A DNA stretch of 64,000 nucleotides from Bombyx mori (lineage: Eukaryota > Arthropoda > Insecta > Lepidoptera > Bombycidae). This document shows positions 37,701 to 47,900 of this stretch, one piece after another (positions within the stretch are counted from its first letter, which is position 1; each line of letters begins with the position of its first letter). The position numbers were made by a program, and so were the translations under genes. The DNA lies in assembly GCF_030269925.1 (NCBI RefSeq), contig NC_085117.1, positions 8,184,731 through 8,248,730 of the forward strand, written 5' to 3'. The notes under the pieces were generated by a model. The model had not been told where the DNA came from, made no database searches, and worked only from the letters and a program-made list of their open reading frames with translations.

Positions 37701-40103
37701 TTGAATTGCTTGCAAACATTATTGTTTATAATATGTGCATTGCATTGTTACTCATTAATCAAATAACAGAAAATACAAGGAATAATTTTATTTTACCGTC
37801 TTCTTTTTATTGCATAGAGAACAAGTTCACCAATTATCTAGAGTAAACCACTTAGTGGAATTCATAGGAATTCATTCGTTCATTCATTCATTCATTCAAC
37901 CAACTTCTGTCTATAACTGTATATATTATAAATATTATATACAGGTGCTGAATAATTATAATCGATGTGTGTAAAAATAGTGTGTTCGTTTTGTATGTAG
38001 CAATTTGTCTAAATGGGACTGAATACACTATTGCTTTTATGCACTTCAATGACCAGGTTTACGAATAGAAATAATATTTTATGAATGCATATCAATGATG
38101 ATTCTTAAATTTTGATACAGAAGAAGATGACGTTCAGCGGCAGCAGTTCAGGAGAAATGTCAGCATCTGATGCTGAGGTGGAAGTTCTAGTACCTCGGGA
38201 ACGTACCAATGCGAGGAGAGCTGCCACTAAGGTCGGTAGAACATATCAAGTATTTTTTTCTATCATAATCTTCCATTTAATGTCTGCTCAAAAAATAAGC
38301 ATAAAGTAAGGAATGCCATTTAAACCTCTAGGAGCTCTTTGCTCTATAATCTATAGGTGTCATTATAAAATGGCAATTTCACTCTCGTCCCTCATGACCT
38401 TAAGTAGTTACGGGAGGCTATAGACATGCATTTATTGAAGTCTTAATGTAATGGATTTATTTTAATGGCCAAAAAATAAAGAATATTTTTAATTTTGATT
38501 TCAGGTACAGAAATACAAAGACGGTTCAGATGACTCTGGTTCTGATTCAGAACCAGAACTGTTGGATAACAAGATAGATTCGGACCATGAAGCGCCACAA
38601 ACTCTCTCCATCAGTGATGAGGATGATGATTTCAACATCAAGAAGAATCCCGCAAAGAAACCAGCCGAGATGGATTCTGGTATGTTGTTCTTATACTGTA
38701 TGTTGTAATGGCTGCCCCGCCCTACAAGCTGGAACCCATCACTGTTTCCTTGTAGAAATAAGCAGGATAGTGTTATCAACCCGTGTGTGCTCACAATAGA
38801 TGCTTTACGACCAGTAAACTTTTTTCTGTAGTTACAGTAACCAGTAATTTTTTTAAGATAACAATAAAACAGTGTATCTTGAATCTTTTCATTCGTTAGC
38901 ACTCTTGTCAGAGTGGTCATTATTAGTATCTTGATATGAGACAAAATATTTTCATAAAAATTGTTTAAATATTTGATTCTTTTCCTGAAACTTACATCCA
39001 CTAATGTAAATTTCATTGAATAACTGTTATCATCACGTCAGCCGCGAGTGGCTCACTGACGGTCGAACGCGGGCTCTTAGGTGCTCAGTCTTGACTTGAA
39101 GCCGGTTCTTGTAACTATAATCCAGTTAATTTATAAAAAAAACTTAGCTATTTTACAAATATTAGCCTAACGTATAACCGTTTTTATAATATCACTTATG
39201 TATTCACAGATTGCTTATTCGACTCTCTGATAGAAGATGCTAAAAAAGATGAACCACAAAAGACATTGACAAAATCTAAATCAGAGAGCAATCCTCATCC
39301 GACGAACTTAATATCGAGCGACAGCGACGCTGCGATACAAGCGTCACCGCCGAAGAAAAAAGCAGCTCCCAAACGTAAACTGATGAATGTCGATAAAGAT
39401 GAGAAGAAGACCAAGAAGAGGCCGGCGCGGGTCATGCTCGACCAGGACTCCGACGACGAGGACAGCATATTTGACAGTAAAAAGGTATGTCTCGATTTTG
39501 TTAGTGTAGTTTATAAACATTACTCACAAGTCACAGTTTAGTAATAACTTTTTTCCCTACCGATTCGCTGGTAGCCTATGAGACTATTCCAGCTACGCCC
39601 GGACGAGTAGGTGAGCTCACGGGCTCAACCTGAGAGGATTTGCGAACACTAGCCATAACAAGAGCAGTGGTTCGCAGAATCTACCACCAGATCGGAAACG
39701 CGACCCACTGAGAAAATCCGGCGAGAAAGGGCTGAGTCTATGAGTTAGTTCGCTCGTCGCAATCGACGATTTCGAGAAGGATGGTGACCGGTGCTTGAAG
39801 GTCCTAAAAGCATCGAAAGTGAATCCGGGGGATCAGACACAATAACAATGTACTTATTGTTATTAATGTTATCCATAATCTCCAGAAGGAACATGTATTT
39901 CTAAAACAATCTATGCTGTGGAATTTGTTTGTGCTTATTCATTTCTGTGTAGCTTATGGGTTTCCAAAATATACTTATTATGTGAATTTTGTTCTCAGGG
40001 TAAAAAGAAACTTGCTGCGAATCCCAAAAAGAAGGCTAAGAAGAAGGTGGAAAGTGATTCTGAATCTGACTTCAATATAAGCGACAGCTCATTGAGCGAT
40101 TAG
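25736..40103 (+). CDS. Top2: DNA topoisomerase II (type IIA, ATP-dependent)
   Basis: Eighteen coding exons: 25736-25750, 27015-27246, 27338-29237, 29536-29675, 30104-30306, 31348-31496, 31667-31904, 32135-32292, 33003-33211, 33554-33694, 33998-34136, 35898-36021, 36812-36964, 37531-37695, 38121-38231, 38505-38679, 39210-39484, 39999-40103. All are in phase and end at TAG, giving 1543 aa. The enzyme passes one duplex through a double-strand break in another, in the nucleus. Visible parts are GHKL ATPase (NNGCGIPV, GGRNGYGAKLCN, QTK loop), TOPRIM (EGDSAK with E464; DQDQDG with D544, D546, D548), winged-helix Tyr808 in SPRYIFTL, tower and coiled coil, and a K/S/D/E-rich C-terminus with likely nuclear signals. 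Residue numbers run three above human TOP2A. The five-codon first exon is inferred; without it translation would start at 27018 (1537 aa). Introns hold a Helitron, a mariner, SINEs and a LINE end, none disrupting coding. Confidence 0.95.
26281..26584 (-). mobile_element. Helitron, non-autonomous, in first Top2 intron
   Basis: On the minus strand it starts TCTATATATATAAAAATGAA after A and ends GGTGAGCTAG before T (plus 26280 is A). Shares blocks with the element at 10955-11431. Lies between the short first coding exon and the exon at 27015. No coding capacity. Confidence 0.75.
34325..35631 (+). mobile_element. mariner-type transposon (DD37D, maT/mori-like), 1307 bp
   Basis: Terminal inverted repeats of about 26 bases begin CCTAGTCAGGTCATAA at the left; the right end is the inverse, ending TTATGACCTGACTAGG. 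TA dinucleotides flank both ends (34323-34324 and 35632-35633), the mariner target duplication. One transposase frame fills the interior. It lies in sense orientation within a Top2 intron (34137-35897). Confidence 0.93.
34466..35506 (+). pseudogene. mariner transposase, one in-frame stop
   Basis: A single frame of 346 codons encodes an N-terminal helix-turn-helix (residues about 1-110, with RSRSGRPRSVRT between the two HTH units) and a DDE/D catalytic domain. The aspartates lie in FSDEKNF, QQDSAPAH and NPLDY; 37 residues separate the second and third, hence DD37D as in the maT/mori group. Codon 117 is TGA (34814-34816) where a sense codon is expected, and the frame resumes unchanged and stays open to TAA. 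One substitution therefore seems to be the only disabling lesion. The ATG at 34823 leaves the catalytic half without the DNA-binding domain. Confidence 0.9.
36482..36709 (-). mobile_element. Bm1-type SINE in Top2 intron
   Basis: Minus-strand copy beginning with a T run and ATTGCTTATATGGGTGGACG, ending near CTCCTACCACTAGTA. A block of about 15 bases is missing before GCAGAAATAGGCAGG. It ends about 100 bases before the exon at 36812. Confidence 0.85.
37040..37160 (-). mobile_element. very old SINE relic
   Basis: Weak similarity to minus-strand Bm1 (GCAAGCTCATAATTGATCTG, ATGGTTTACCGAAGC, TCTCACCCTTCAATCG). In a Top2 intron. Confidence 0.35.
37870..37898. repeat. (ATTC)n microsatellite
   Basis: Six to seven tandem ATTC units with one interruption, in a Top2 intron. 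Confidence 0.75.
38700..38818 (-). mobile_element. old Bm1-type SINE fragment
   Basis: GTAATGGCTGCCCCGCCCTA, then GAAATAAGCAGGATAGTG and ACGACCAGTAA match the 5' half of the SINE body on -, diverged. In a Top2 intron. Confidence 0.6.
39551..39840 (-). mobile_element. jockey-like LINE 3' end in Top2 intron
   Basis: Read on +, it shows the shared 3'-UTR blocks CTACCACCAGATCGGAAACG, CGACCCACTGAGAA and GACCGGTGCTTGAAG, so the element lies on -. 5'-truncated. Confidence 0.7.
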
Positions 40104-41155
40104 AATAGTTTTAAAATAATTGGTGAGTTATCTTATTTCTTCGCGTTCTAAAGGCACTTAATATTGCTCACGAATGACTCACGGTGAAGGAATAACGTCA
40201 TGTACTTAATAAGGATGAAATCCTCAAAAGTCACTAAGCCCTCAAGCCTCACGGGTACGGCGCTCACGTCGTCATGTCTATGAATTCAGATATTCACTTA
40301 ACAGCCGGTGGGTGTGCCCGTTTTGTCTACGGAATTAAAAAAATGGTTTCTTTTTGGCAATAATTAATTGTTTTTAACAATTTTATTGGCAACAATGTAA
40401 CATTTCTTATTGAGGGTTGTGTGCCCTATGTATCTAACTGCAACATCATGTCTGTGCAATGGATGGTGTAAGAGGCGACTAAGGAGCACAGCCACTTCGT
40501 GTTTCTTTAATTTTTTTTTCTTTTTTATTGCCTTCATAGGCAAACGAATGTTGCTGCAGACTGCTCTCACGATGAGCTGTTGTTTTCAGATGCAGTATCT
40601 GAGCGGACTACACATTTTGAACGACGACACGAAGCGTCTATATATGTTTGTAATATATAGTTTTTATATACTACGTCGATTAGATATTAGTTATTTTATA
40701 ATACATTTGACGTTTGCATACAAAGGTTGCTTTAGTTGTCAAGATATTTTTGTATTGAATGCTATATTTACGATTTCATTAATTTTTATTATTGCCTCAA
40801 TTTTATTTTCAAAATGATTATTGTCCATTGATTTGGTATTTTGTATTCTTTGTTCATTTTTGGTAGACCTAAGAGGTCCGTGACTAGATGAGTTTTTGAT
40901 GAACTGATTAACCCACAATTTAAATATAAATATTGACTGTTTTATCAAGTTTTGAGCAGAGGAACGAAACGGAATAAGTGGATAAAAAACTTGAAGTTTG
41001 ATGTCGAAACCTGTACATACCACATAATGCATGTGTGCACATTTCATATTATCCTCAGAATTATGGTAATCAGCATGATAATTCACTATGAAATGTTTCA
41101 ATAGTACAAAAATGTGTCTTTACAACTATTTATTTATTTATACTTAGCGAATAAA
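40104..41155 (+). other. Top2 3' UTR (inferred) with SINE and repeat scraps
   Basis: From the Top2 stop codon to the first AATAAA (41150-41155). It holds an old plus-strand SINE relic at about 40180-40341 and a repeat fragment with TTTTTTATTGCCTTCATAGG near 40520 that resembles the insertion at 43139. The frame at 40410-40817 is made of these scraps. Confidence 0.45.
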
Positions 41156-43036
41156 TATTTTTAACGCTTTAATTAAATTGGCAGGATCCAATTTTAACTA
41201 CTGAGTCGTACAGTAGAATTTTGAAAATAAAAATTCTTTTTTTATGGTTTATTCTCGTATTATTTACCTTTAGTTCGAATAGCTTCCAACATTTTGTAAT
41301 AGTAACCGACATTGTATTATATTGTAAAAGTTGAATAAAAACATTTGCACGACACGTTATACTAGTTTTAAAACTATGAGTAATTGAAAAATTTTTAAAT
41401 ATTGAATTTAAAGAAAAAATGATTTAAGAATAAGTTGACAATTATTTAATTTAAATAGGATTGTAATTGTGAATTGAACAAGACTCATGAAAATCAGATG
41501 TTGCAATATTATGAATACAAAGAAGTCCCAGTGAAGCAGACAAAAAAATAAAATTGTTTTCATTAATACCATATTGAAATTTCATACAAAATGTACTGAC
41601 GGTATTCAATATTCAGTTACACGGCTTAGTTTTTGATATGTAATTTATAATAATTGTTACAAAAAAAAAAAAAGTTATAAAATTGATCCAGTGCATTATG
41701 ATTCGTAAAGGTTACACACACCATAAATAAAAATAAAAAACTATTATTATATTTGAATCTGATGTAAATAAATGAAATTGAATTATTTCGTAATTTTAAC
41801 GAATAACTTTTATCGGTCGACTTTTCCGTACTGTGGTCTAGTTTAGATCGTCCGAAATATATTTTACATATAAAATATATCGTTCAAGACGATACTAAAA
41901 ATTAATAATTGAGATTTTAGAGATATGTACTAAAACTATTTCTTTGTGTTTGATGATAAAAATGTAATATTTAATAGGTATATTACATAAATTACGACGT
42001 CTAGTTAGTTATTAACAAGACAGTTTTATATAAACATAAAAAAGAAAAACGAGAATTTGACTATGAAATTAAAAAACCTTTCCGAAAATCGTTGTTAAAT
42101 ATACCTCTTGTATTGTAGATAATTATTGTAATAAATAAAAATATATCACAATATTTAGATGTGTGAGACTTCCGTGGTTGAAAATATATCGTTTTTTCAT
42201 ACTTTTATACGTGATTTTAGAATTCAATTAAATACAGTTTTCGAGTATAAATAAAACGCTCAAAAATATACTCTATTCTAATGCAAAATTTCATGCGAAA
42301 GAAATTTCTAGAACAAAATGTCATGTCTGACGCTAAACGCTGATAACAGTGTTATTATTTATTTTTCTGATGCCTCATTTTAATCGTAGTCTTTGATTTC
42401 TGGAATGACATTTCTTTTTCTTCTGATATTCTTTGTGTGTAGTTTTTTGTTTCTTTTTGTGTGAAGTTCCTGATTTTTTTTTTAATTGTACATTAAAGCT
42501 ATTGCACTCTGTGACGTAACATCGGTCTCTATTCAATCGATATCGACTAGACAGTAGATTAAGTCATTCGATTGCGAGTTATTAATAAAATAAAATAAAA
42601 AAACGTCGGCTCCTATTGTAGTCTCCGAGATATAACTATTGATTGAAAGATTGTTTTTATTAATAATAAATGGCAACCCTGGTAATTGTGATGTAACGTT
42701 TCGTCGCTATTCTTCTCAATTTCATTGTTACAATAAATTTGTCAATACACAATTAATATTGTCATTCCGTAGTGTTTTTTATTTGTTCAATGTATTTGAT
42801 ACTGTTTTCAAGTTCTGTTTGTTTTTGGTTATCATATTATGAAGCTTTTCATATTACGATATTTATTTCGCGTCTGTTATGTGTCTTAATTAATTTTCAA
42901 TTAATTTTTAATTCTTATCAGTAAGTCTGTAAATAAATGAAGGATTTAAGAATAAATTTTCGTTTTATTTTTATAAAATTTTCTTTTAGAATTAGATACT
43001 GACCTGTCCGAAATCGGTTTAAATAGATATATGTAT
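41156..43036. other. intergenic, no gene recognised
   Basis: Very AT-rich. Another AATAAA lies near 41333. No repeat or coding signal recognised. Confidence 0.45.
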
Positions 43037-43418
43037 TTCCTTAACTATTCGCTAGTAGCCTATGAGACTACTCCAGCTACCCCCGGACGGGTAATTGAGC
43101 TCACGAGCTCAACCTGAGAGAATTTGCTAACACTAGCTTTTTTTATAATTTTTTTTTTATTGCCTTTGTAGGCAGACGAGCATACGGCCCACCTGATGGT
43201 GAGTGGTTACCGTCGCCAATGGACTTCAGCAATGCCAAGGGCAGAGCCAAGCCGCTGCTTACCACTAGCTAGCTCTAGTAAGAGCAGTGCTTCGCAGAAT
43301 CTACCACCGGATCGGAAACGCGACTCACTGAGAAGATTCTGCGACTAACTCAATGGGTTGTGTCTATGGGTTAGTTGGCTCGTCGAACTCTTCGTCGTAA
43401 TCGATGAGTTCGGTGAAT
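43037..43418 (-). mobile_element. jockey-like LINE 3' end with nested insertion
   Basis: The two halves (43037-43130 and 43271-43418) carry the shared 3'-UTR sequence on -. They are split by the insertion at 43139-43262. Confidence 0.65.
43139..43262 (-). mobile_element. short retroposon inserted in LINE end
   Basis: Poly-T start, TTATTGCCTTTGTAGGCAGA, CCCACCTGATGGTGAGTGG and GCAATGCCAAGGGCAGAGCC: a common lepidopteran retroposon 3' end on -. It is flanked by the 8-base direct repeat CACTAGCT (43131-43138 and 43263-43270). Confidence 0.7.
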
Positions 43419-43489
43419 CGATTTAAAGAAAAATTTGGCTCAATCGTTCTATTTCAACTCTGGACGATTCACTGAGGTATGCTTTAATA

Positions 43490-43690
43490 ATTTTTTTTTT
43501 TTTTTTTACCTGTGCTGATAGCCTTGAGATGCTATTCCAGCTTCGCCCTAACGTTTGTAGGTGAGCTCGCGGGGCTCAACCGGAGAGTTGCTAACACTGA
43601 CCCTAGCAAGAGCAGTGCTTCGCAGAATCTACCACCGGATCGGAAGCGCGACCCACTGAGAAGATCCGGCGAGAAACTCAGTGGGCTTAC
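43490..43690 (-). mobile_element. jockey-like LINE 3' end
   Basis: T run, then CTGATAGCCTTGAGATGCTA through CGACCCACTGAGAAGATCCG to CTCAGTGGGC, the shared 3' UTR on -. 5'-truncated. Confidence 0.75.
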
Positions 43691-44563
43691 ATTATAACAA
43701 CGTGGTACAAGTAAAGTAGATACTGAAAATTATATTTCTTTTTCTTTCATTCTTGTAATTACTGTTCAGGATACAAAGTCAATAATAAATGTCATCACAA
43801 TAAAGGTGAAAGTAATGAAATTGTTTTTCCGTCGTTAGTCTTTGATTTCGTTATCCAGTATTGGCAATTATCAAGTTAATTGAACGTGTTGAAGATGATG
43901 AAAATTAATTTGAACTATTTTGAACGTAGACATCAAAATGTTAACGGAGTGTTAAAAATAAAAAAAAGTCATTGTTACATATATAAAATTTATTAATTTA
44001 TCTTCTAAACAATATGTTACAATCTGCATATCCAAGATATAACAATTTTACAGGTGCCATCATTTAGTAGCCATAACGAAAAGTGTATTCAACGAATAAT
44101 TGGATAATTGTGAACATTCCTCGCTTGTTAAGTTCATGCTTAAATTTTTTATGCAAATAATGTGTCAGTCACTTAAAATAATTATTTTCCGTGAATATTA
44201 ATTTCTTACTTAAACTTATAATGTAATAATTAATATGGCATTGAATTCATATTTGACTTAAACTAGTATTATTTACATTAAATTAGACAAAATACTAAAT
44301 AAAGTTTAATTTATTAACATAACAGCAATATTTGGATGAAACATTTTCCATACCTTCTTTTCAGAGAAGAAAATATAAAAGATTCATTTATTCAAATTTC
44401 CACATGAGATTAAAGTTCGATAATAATTCGTATATAAAGCATTTATATAATTATTCAGAAAAACAATTTTTCAATAGCAAAGAAAATTACCTAAACTTGA
44501 TAAATCAAAAAATAGAATGCTTATCACTTCCAACACTAAGAAACTACCTTCGAACTGAAAGAT
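43691..44563. other. intergenic, no gene recognised
   Basis: AT-rich. The 81-codon plus frame at 44332-44577 has no recognisable domain and overlaps the putative 3' end of the minus-strand gene. Confidence 0.4.
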
Positions 44564-44569
44564 TTTATT
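44564..44569 (-). promoter_or_regulatory. candidate poly(A) signal of the two-TM gene
   Basis: First AATAAA on the minus strand after the stop codon at 44949, about 380 bases downstream. Confidence 0.4.
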
Positions 44570-44948
44570 TTAAATAAAATTATTATACATTTTCTTTCTT
44601 TCAATTTTTTTTTAATTTGTGTACATATGTACGTAGCTTTGAACGTTTACCGACATCATTCAAAGGGTACAAGTCGATTGTTTTGTGCGTTTAATATTAT
44701 ACTCGTTCAAAATACAATAAAGTGACTAAAATGTTATTTTAAAAAGAAATAGAATTCTACTGCGTAGTTTCTAACCGAAATCAACAAATCAACAGATTTT
44801 GGTGTTTGTGAAATAATGATTAAGTTGTATTTTTTTAAATTAAGGCAATGAGTCGTTTGTTGTGATTGTTGTTATATTATATTCACATTCGCCTCCCAAT
44901 TTCAATGTATCATAAGAATATCCTCAAAACAAAAGTCGATTCCATTTT

Positions 44949-47900
44949 TCAGTACCTACTCAGCTTGCTTTCTCTATCAGAGTAGCCTTTTGCACTTTCC
45001 CTGTCCGAATATTTGCCATTGTACCTATTGTGTCCATTCTGCCGGTACTGCTTCTCGCTGGCATTGTAATGTATTTCCGACGGCCCTATTGTTTTAGACC
45101 AATGGTGGGTCCAGTGGAAGTCATCCGGGTATCGAGGATAGGGGTTCTCTCGGCACAAAACTACGCAGTACACGAGACTTCCCACTAGAGTTATGAAGCC
45201 GAATATCAAGAAGACTATACCCAAGATCCTGAAAATGAAAAGTAAATTTATGTTAATGCGAAGAACCAATTTTCGGGAGTAGGTAAACGAATTCTGGCTA
45301 AGCTAATTTCTAATTGGAAAGTATTCGAAACGTCAACAAAAATATTTTTAAATTTATAAACAATTAAAAAATGTATTAAAAATTAACTAAACAATAAATA
45401 AAATAAAAGGCGAAACGAAATTGAAAAATAATAATTTTTAATTATTTATTGACCGTAAAGATATGTAATCTCGAAGTAAAGACATTAGGTGAGGAATATT
45501 TAAATTAATTTAAAACTGTTCTAATGTCTATGGAATTGTAAAGGCTTCACAAAGGTAACATTTAAAAAAATTAACACGTAATGTCCCGACTGCTTTAGTA
45601 TTATTGAAACTTTACGCACATTATTGTTATTTTCACATTACGAAAATATATTTAGGCGACGCCATTCTCAATTGAATATTCGTGGTTCTCAGTAATAGCT
45701 AAGTGCTTATTCCGTTGCATATTTTGAAGGGAGAGAAAGAATAAGTGATTTTTAATGTATCTTCATTGTTGTGGCGACAAGGTACAAATCGTCCTAGTTT
45801 TGGCTAAACTGTGTCAAATGGAAATCATTTGTTGCTAACGGAAATTAAAAAGTGTCATCATAACACATACTACATCTATACTAATATTATAAAGAGGAAA
45901 GATTTGTTTGTTTGTTTGTTTCGAATAGGCTCCGAAACTACTGGACCGATTTGAAAAATTCTTTTTCCATTAGAAGCCGACATTGTCCCTGATGAACATA
46001 GGCTACTTTTTTTTTATTTTTTTTTATTTTCATGTGTGTATGGTTTCATGTGTGTTTTAATGTTTCCGAAGCGAAGCGAGGGCGGGTCGCTAGTGTAATG
46101 ATAAAAAGAAGTCGATTTCTACTGTTTTGTAGACTTAAACTAGTTGGTTTGAGGTTGGCAGCCAAATTTGTTATGATGTCGGAATGATAGATGGTATCTC
46201 GTCAGCTCCGTGCCTATGGTATGTAGGGTACAGGTAAGGACAACAGCTGTCTTAAATGGGGCCAAGTTGAAATAGTGTTCAACTGTAAGCAGCAAATTAG
46301 AAAACAAACAAACAAAACTAACGTAGCAAGAGTTATATGATATGAGATTAGCAATTGTAAACAGACTGAATCGTGCTGAGTTGAAAAGTTTAACATAGTA
46401 AATTTTGGCGTTATTTTTTAAATTACACCACTTCGTACGGCAACTCTAAAACAATCTGTAAGCTTAGTGCGAGTTTTTTAACGTTCTCGATTTCGTAAAA
46501 GTTAACTCAGATTTTTGTTTGCCGCCAGGGGCGGCAAACTCGCACTAACCACACTGACAACAATAGGACATCAGTGTACGTTCGACATAGCTAAGTTTCG
46601 CTCACCTTTTCTTTTTTTTTTCCTACCTAAGCTGATAGCCTTGAGAGGCTATACCAGCGTAGCCTTAACTAGTAGGTGAGCTCATGGGGCTCAAATCTGA
46701 TGATGTTGCTAACTCGAACCCTAGCAAGAGTCGTGCTTCGCAGAATCTACCACCGGATCGGAAACGCGACCCACTGAGAAGATCCGGCGAGAAACTCAGT
46801 GGGCTGTGTCTGAGGGTTAATTTACTCGTCGTGCCCTTCGTCGCAAGCGACGGGTTCGACAAGAACGATGACCGGTGCTTGAGTTACCTAAAAGCACCGT
46901 TAGTGGATCGGGAGGATTCGAAATGACGTGTGTTTCACTCACCAAACAAACAGCGGCTCGAAGAACTGGAGCACGATAACGAAGCCCAGTGTGACAAGGA
47001 TGAGCCCCAGGTTGAGGAGCAGCATCAGACAGCACATGCCCTTCACGTTCGGACAGAACGGGTTCGGCGCTGCCATCGCGTCTACTTTCACTCCTGCCTG
47101 AGAATTCCATAAATATTGTTTAAATAGTAAATAAAATCTTTTCAAGGCTAACTTAGTCTATACTTAATATAATAAAGAGGAAAGATTTGTTTGTTTGTTT
47201 GTATTGAATAGGCTCCGAAACTACTGAACCGATTTGAAAAATTCTTTCACTGTTTGGAAGTTACACTATTCCCGAAAGACAAAGACTATTTTTGAAAAAA
47301 ATTAGGGATCCTTACTAGAACTTTAATAATGTAACCCAAAGTGTAAAAAAATACCTAAAATATTCTTTACATCGCGTGCGCTGCGAAAACTATTGATGAT
47401 AGAATAAAATAACTTACTACGACTTTGTAGAACACATTATTATTTACAAAAAGTGTCGCGACAGAATATGTCTAACTATTATAGTTATGCCGCAACAAGT
47501 GTTCTTTTGCGGAGCCGGAGCGGGCCGCTTGTTCACCCGTAAAGGCAACAGAAAAAGCTACATTTTATATAATATTTTTATATTGTACGATAAAAGTTTT
47601 CTGTATATTATCTATAGGGTAATTGCTTTATTTTAGTTTTGACTTTGAGAAATTTAAAAATACATACAACTTGTTAATATTTTAGGGTTTGAATAAAATA
47701 TACATCACACTTATTACCTTCCTAGAAACTTTGGATCTGTGTGTAGACGCGACAGATGGCGCTACGGCGCTGCGGTAGGAATAAACGCTGCGAGGAGCAC
47801 GGGACTGCCGACTGAAAGTAGGAAGTTCAATTTTATTAAAAGTTTTATTTTATTTTAGAATTCATTAATTAAAGAATAACCATGGACTAATCTTGTCTCC

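Noticed and set aside
37861..37900. CRISPR-like direct repeats
   Set aside because: Simple ATTC microsatellite without spacers; no CRISPR array is expected or seen in this eukaryotic DNA.
38501..39016. 171-codon open frame on the minus strand
   Set aside because: Antisense of a Top2 exon and an old SINE; the serine-rich end is the mirror of the acidic Top2 tail.
40410..40817. 135-codon open frame on +
   Set aside because: Built from repeat scraps and T-rich sequence within the inferred Top2 3' UTR.
44332..44577. 81-codon open frame on + with a protein-like composition
   Set aside because: No recognised domain, very AT-rich, and overlaps the likely 3' end of the opposite-strand gene.
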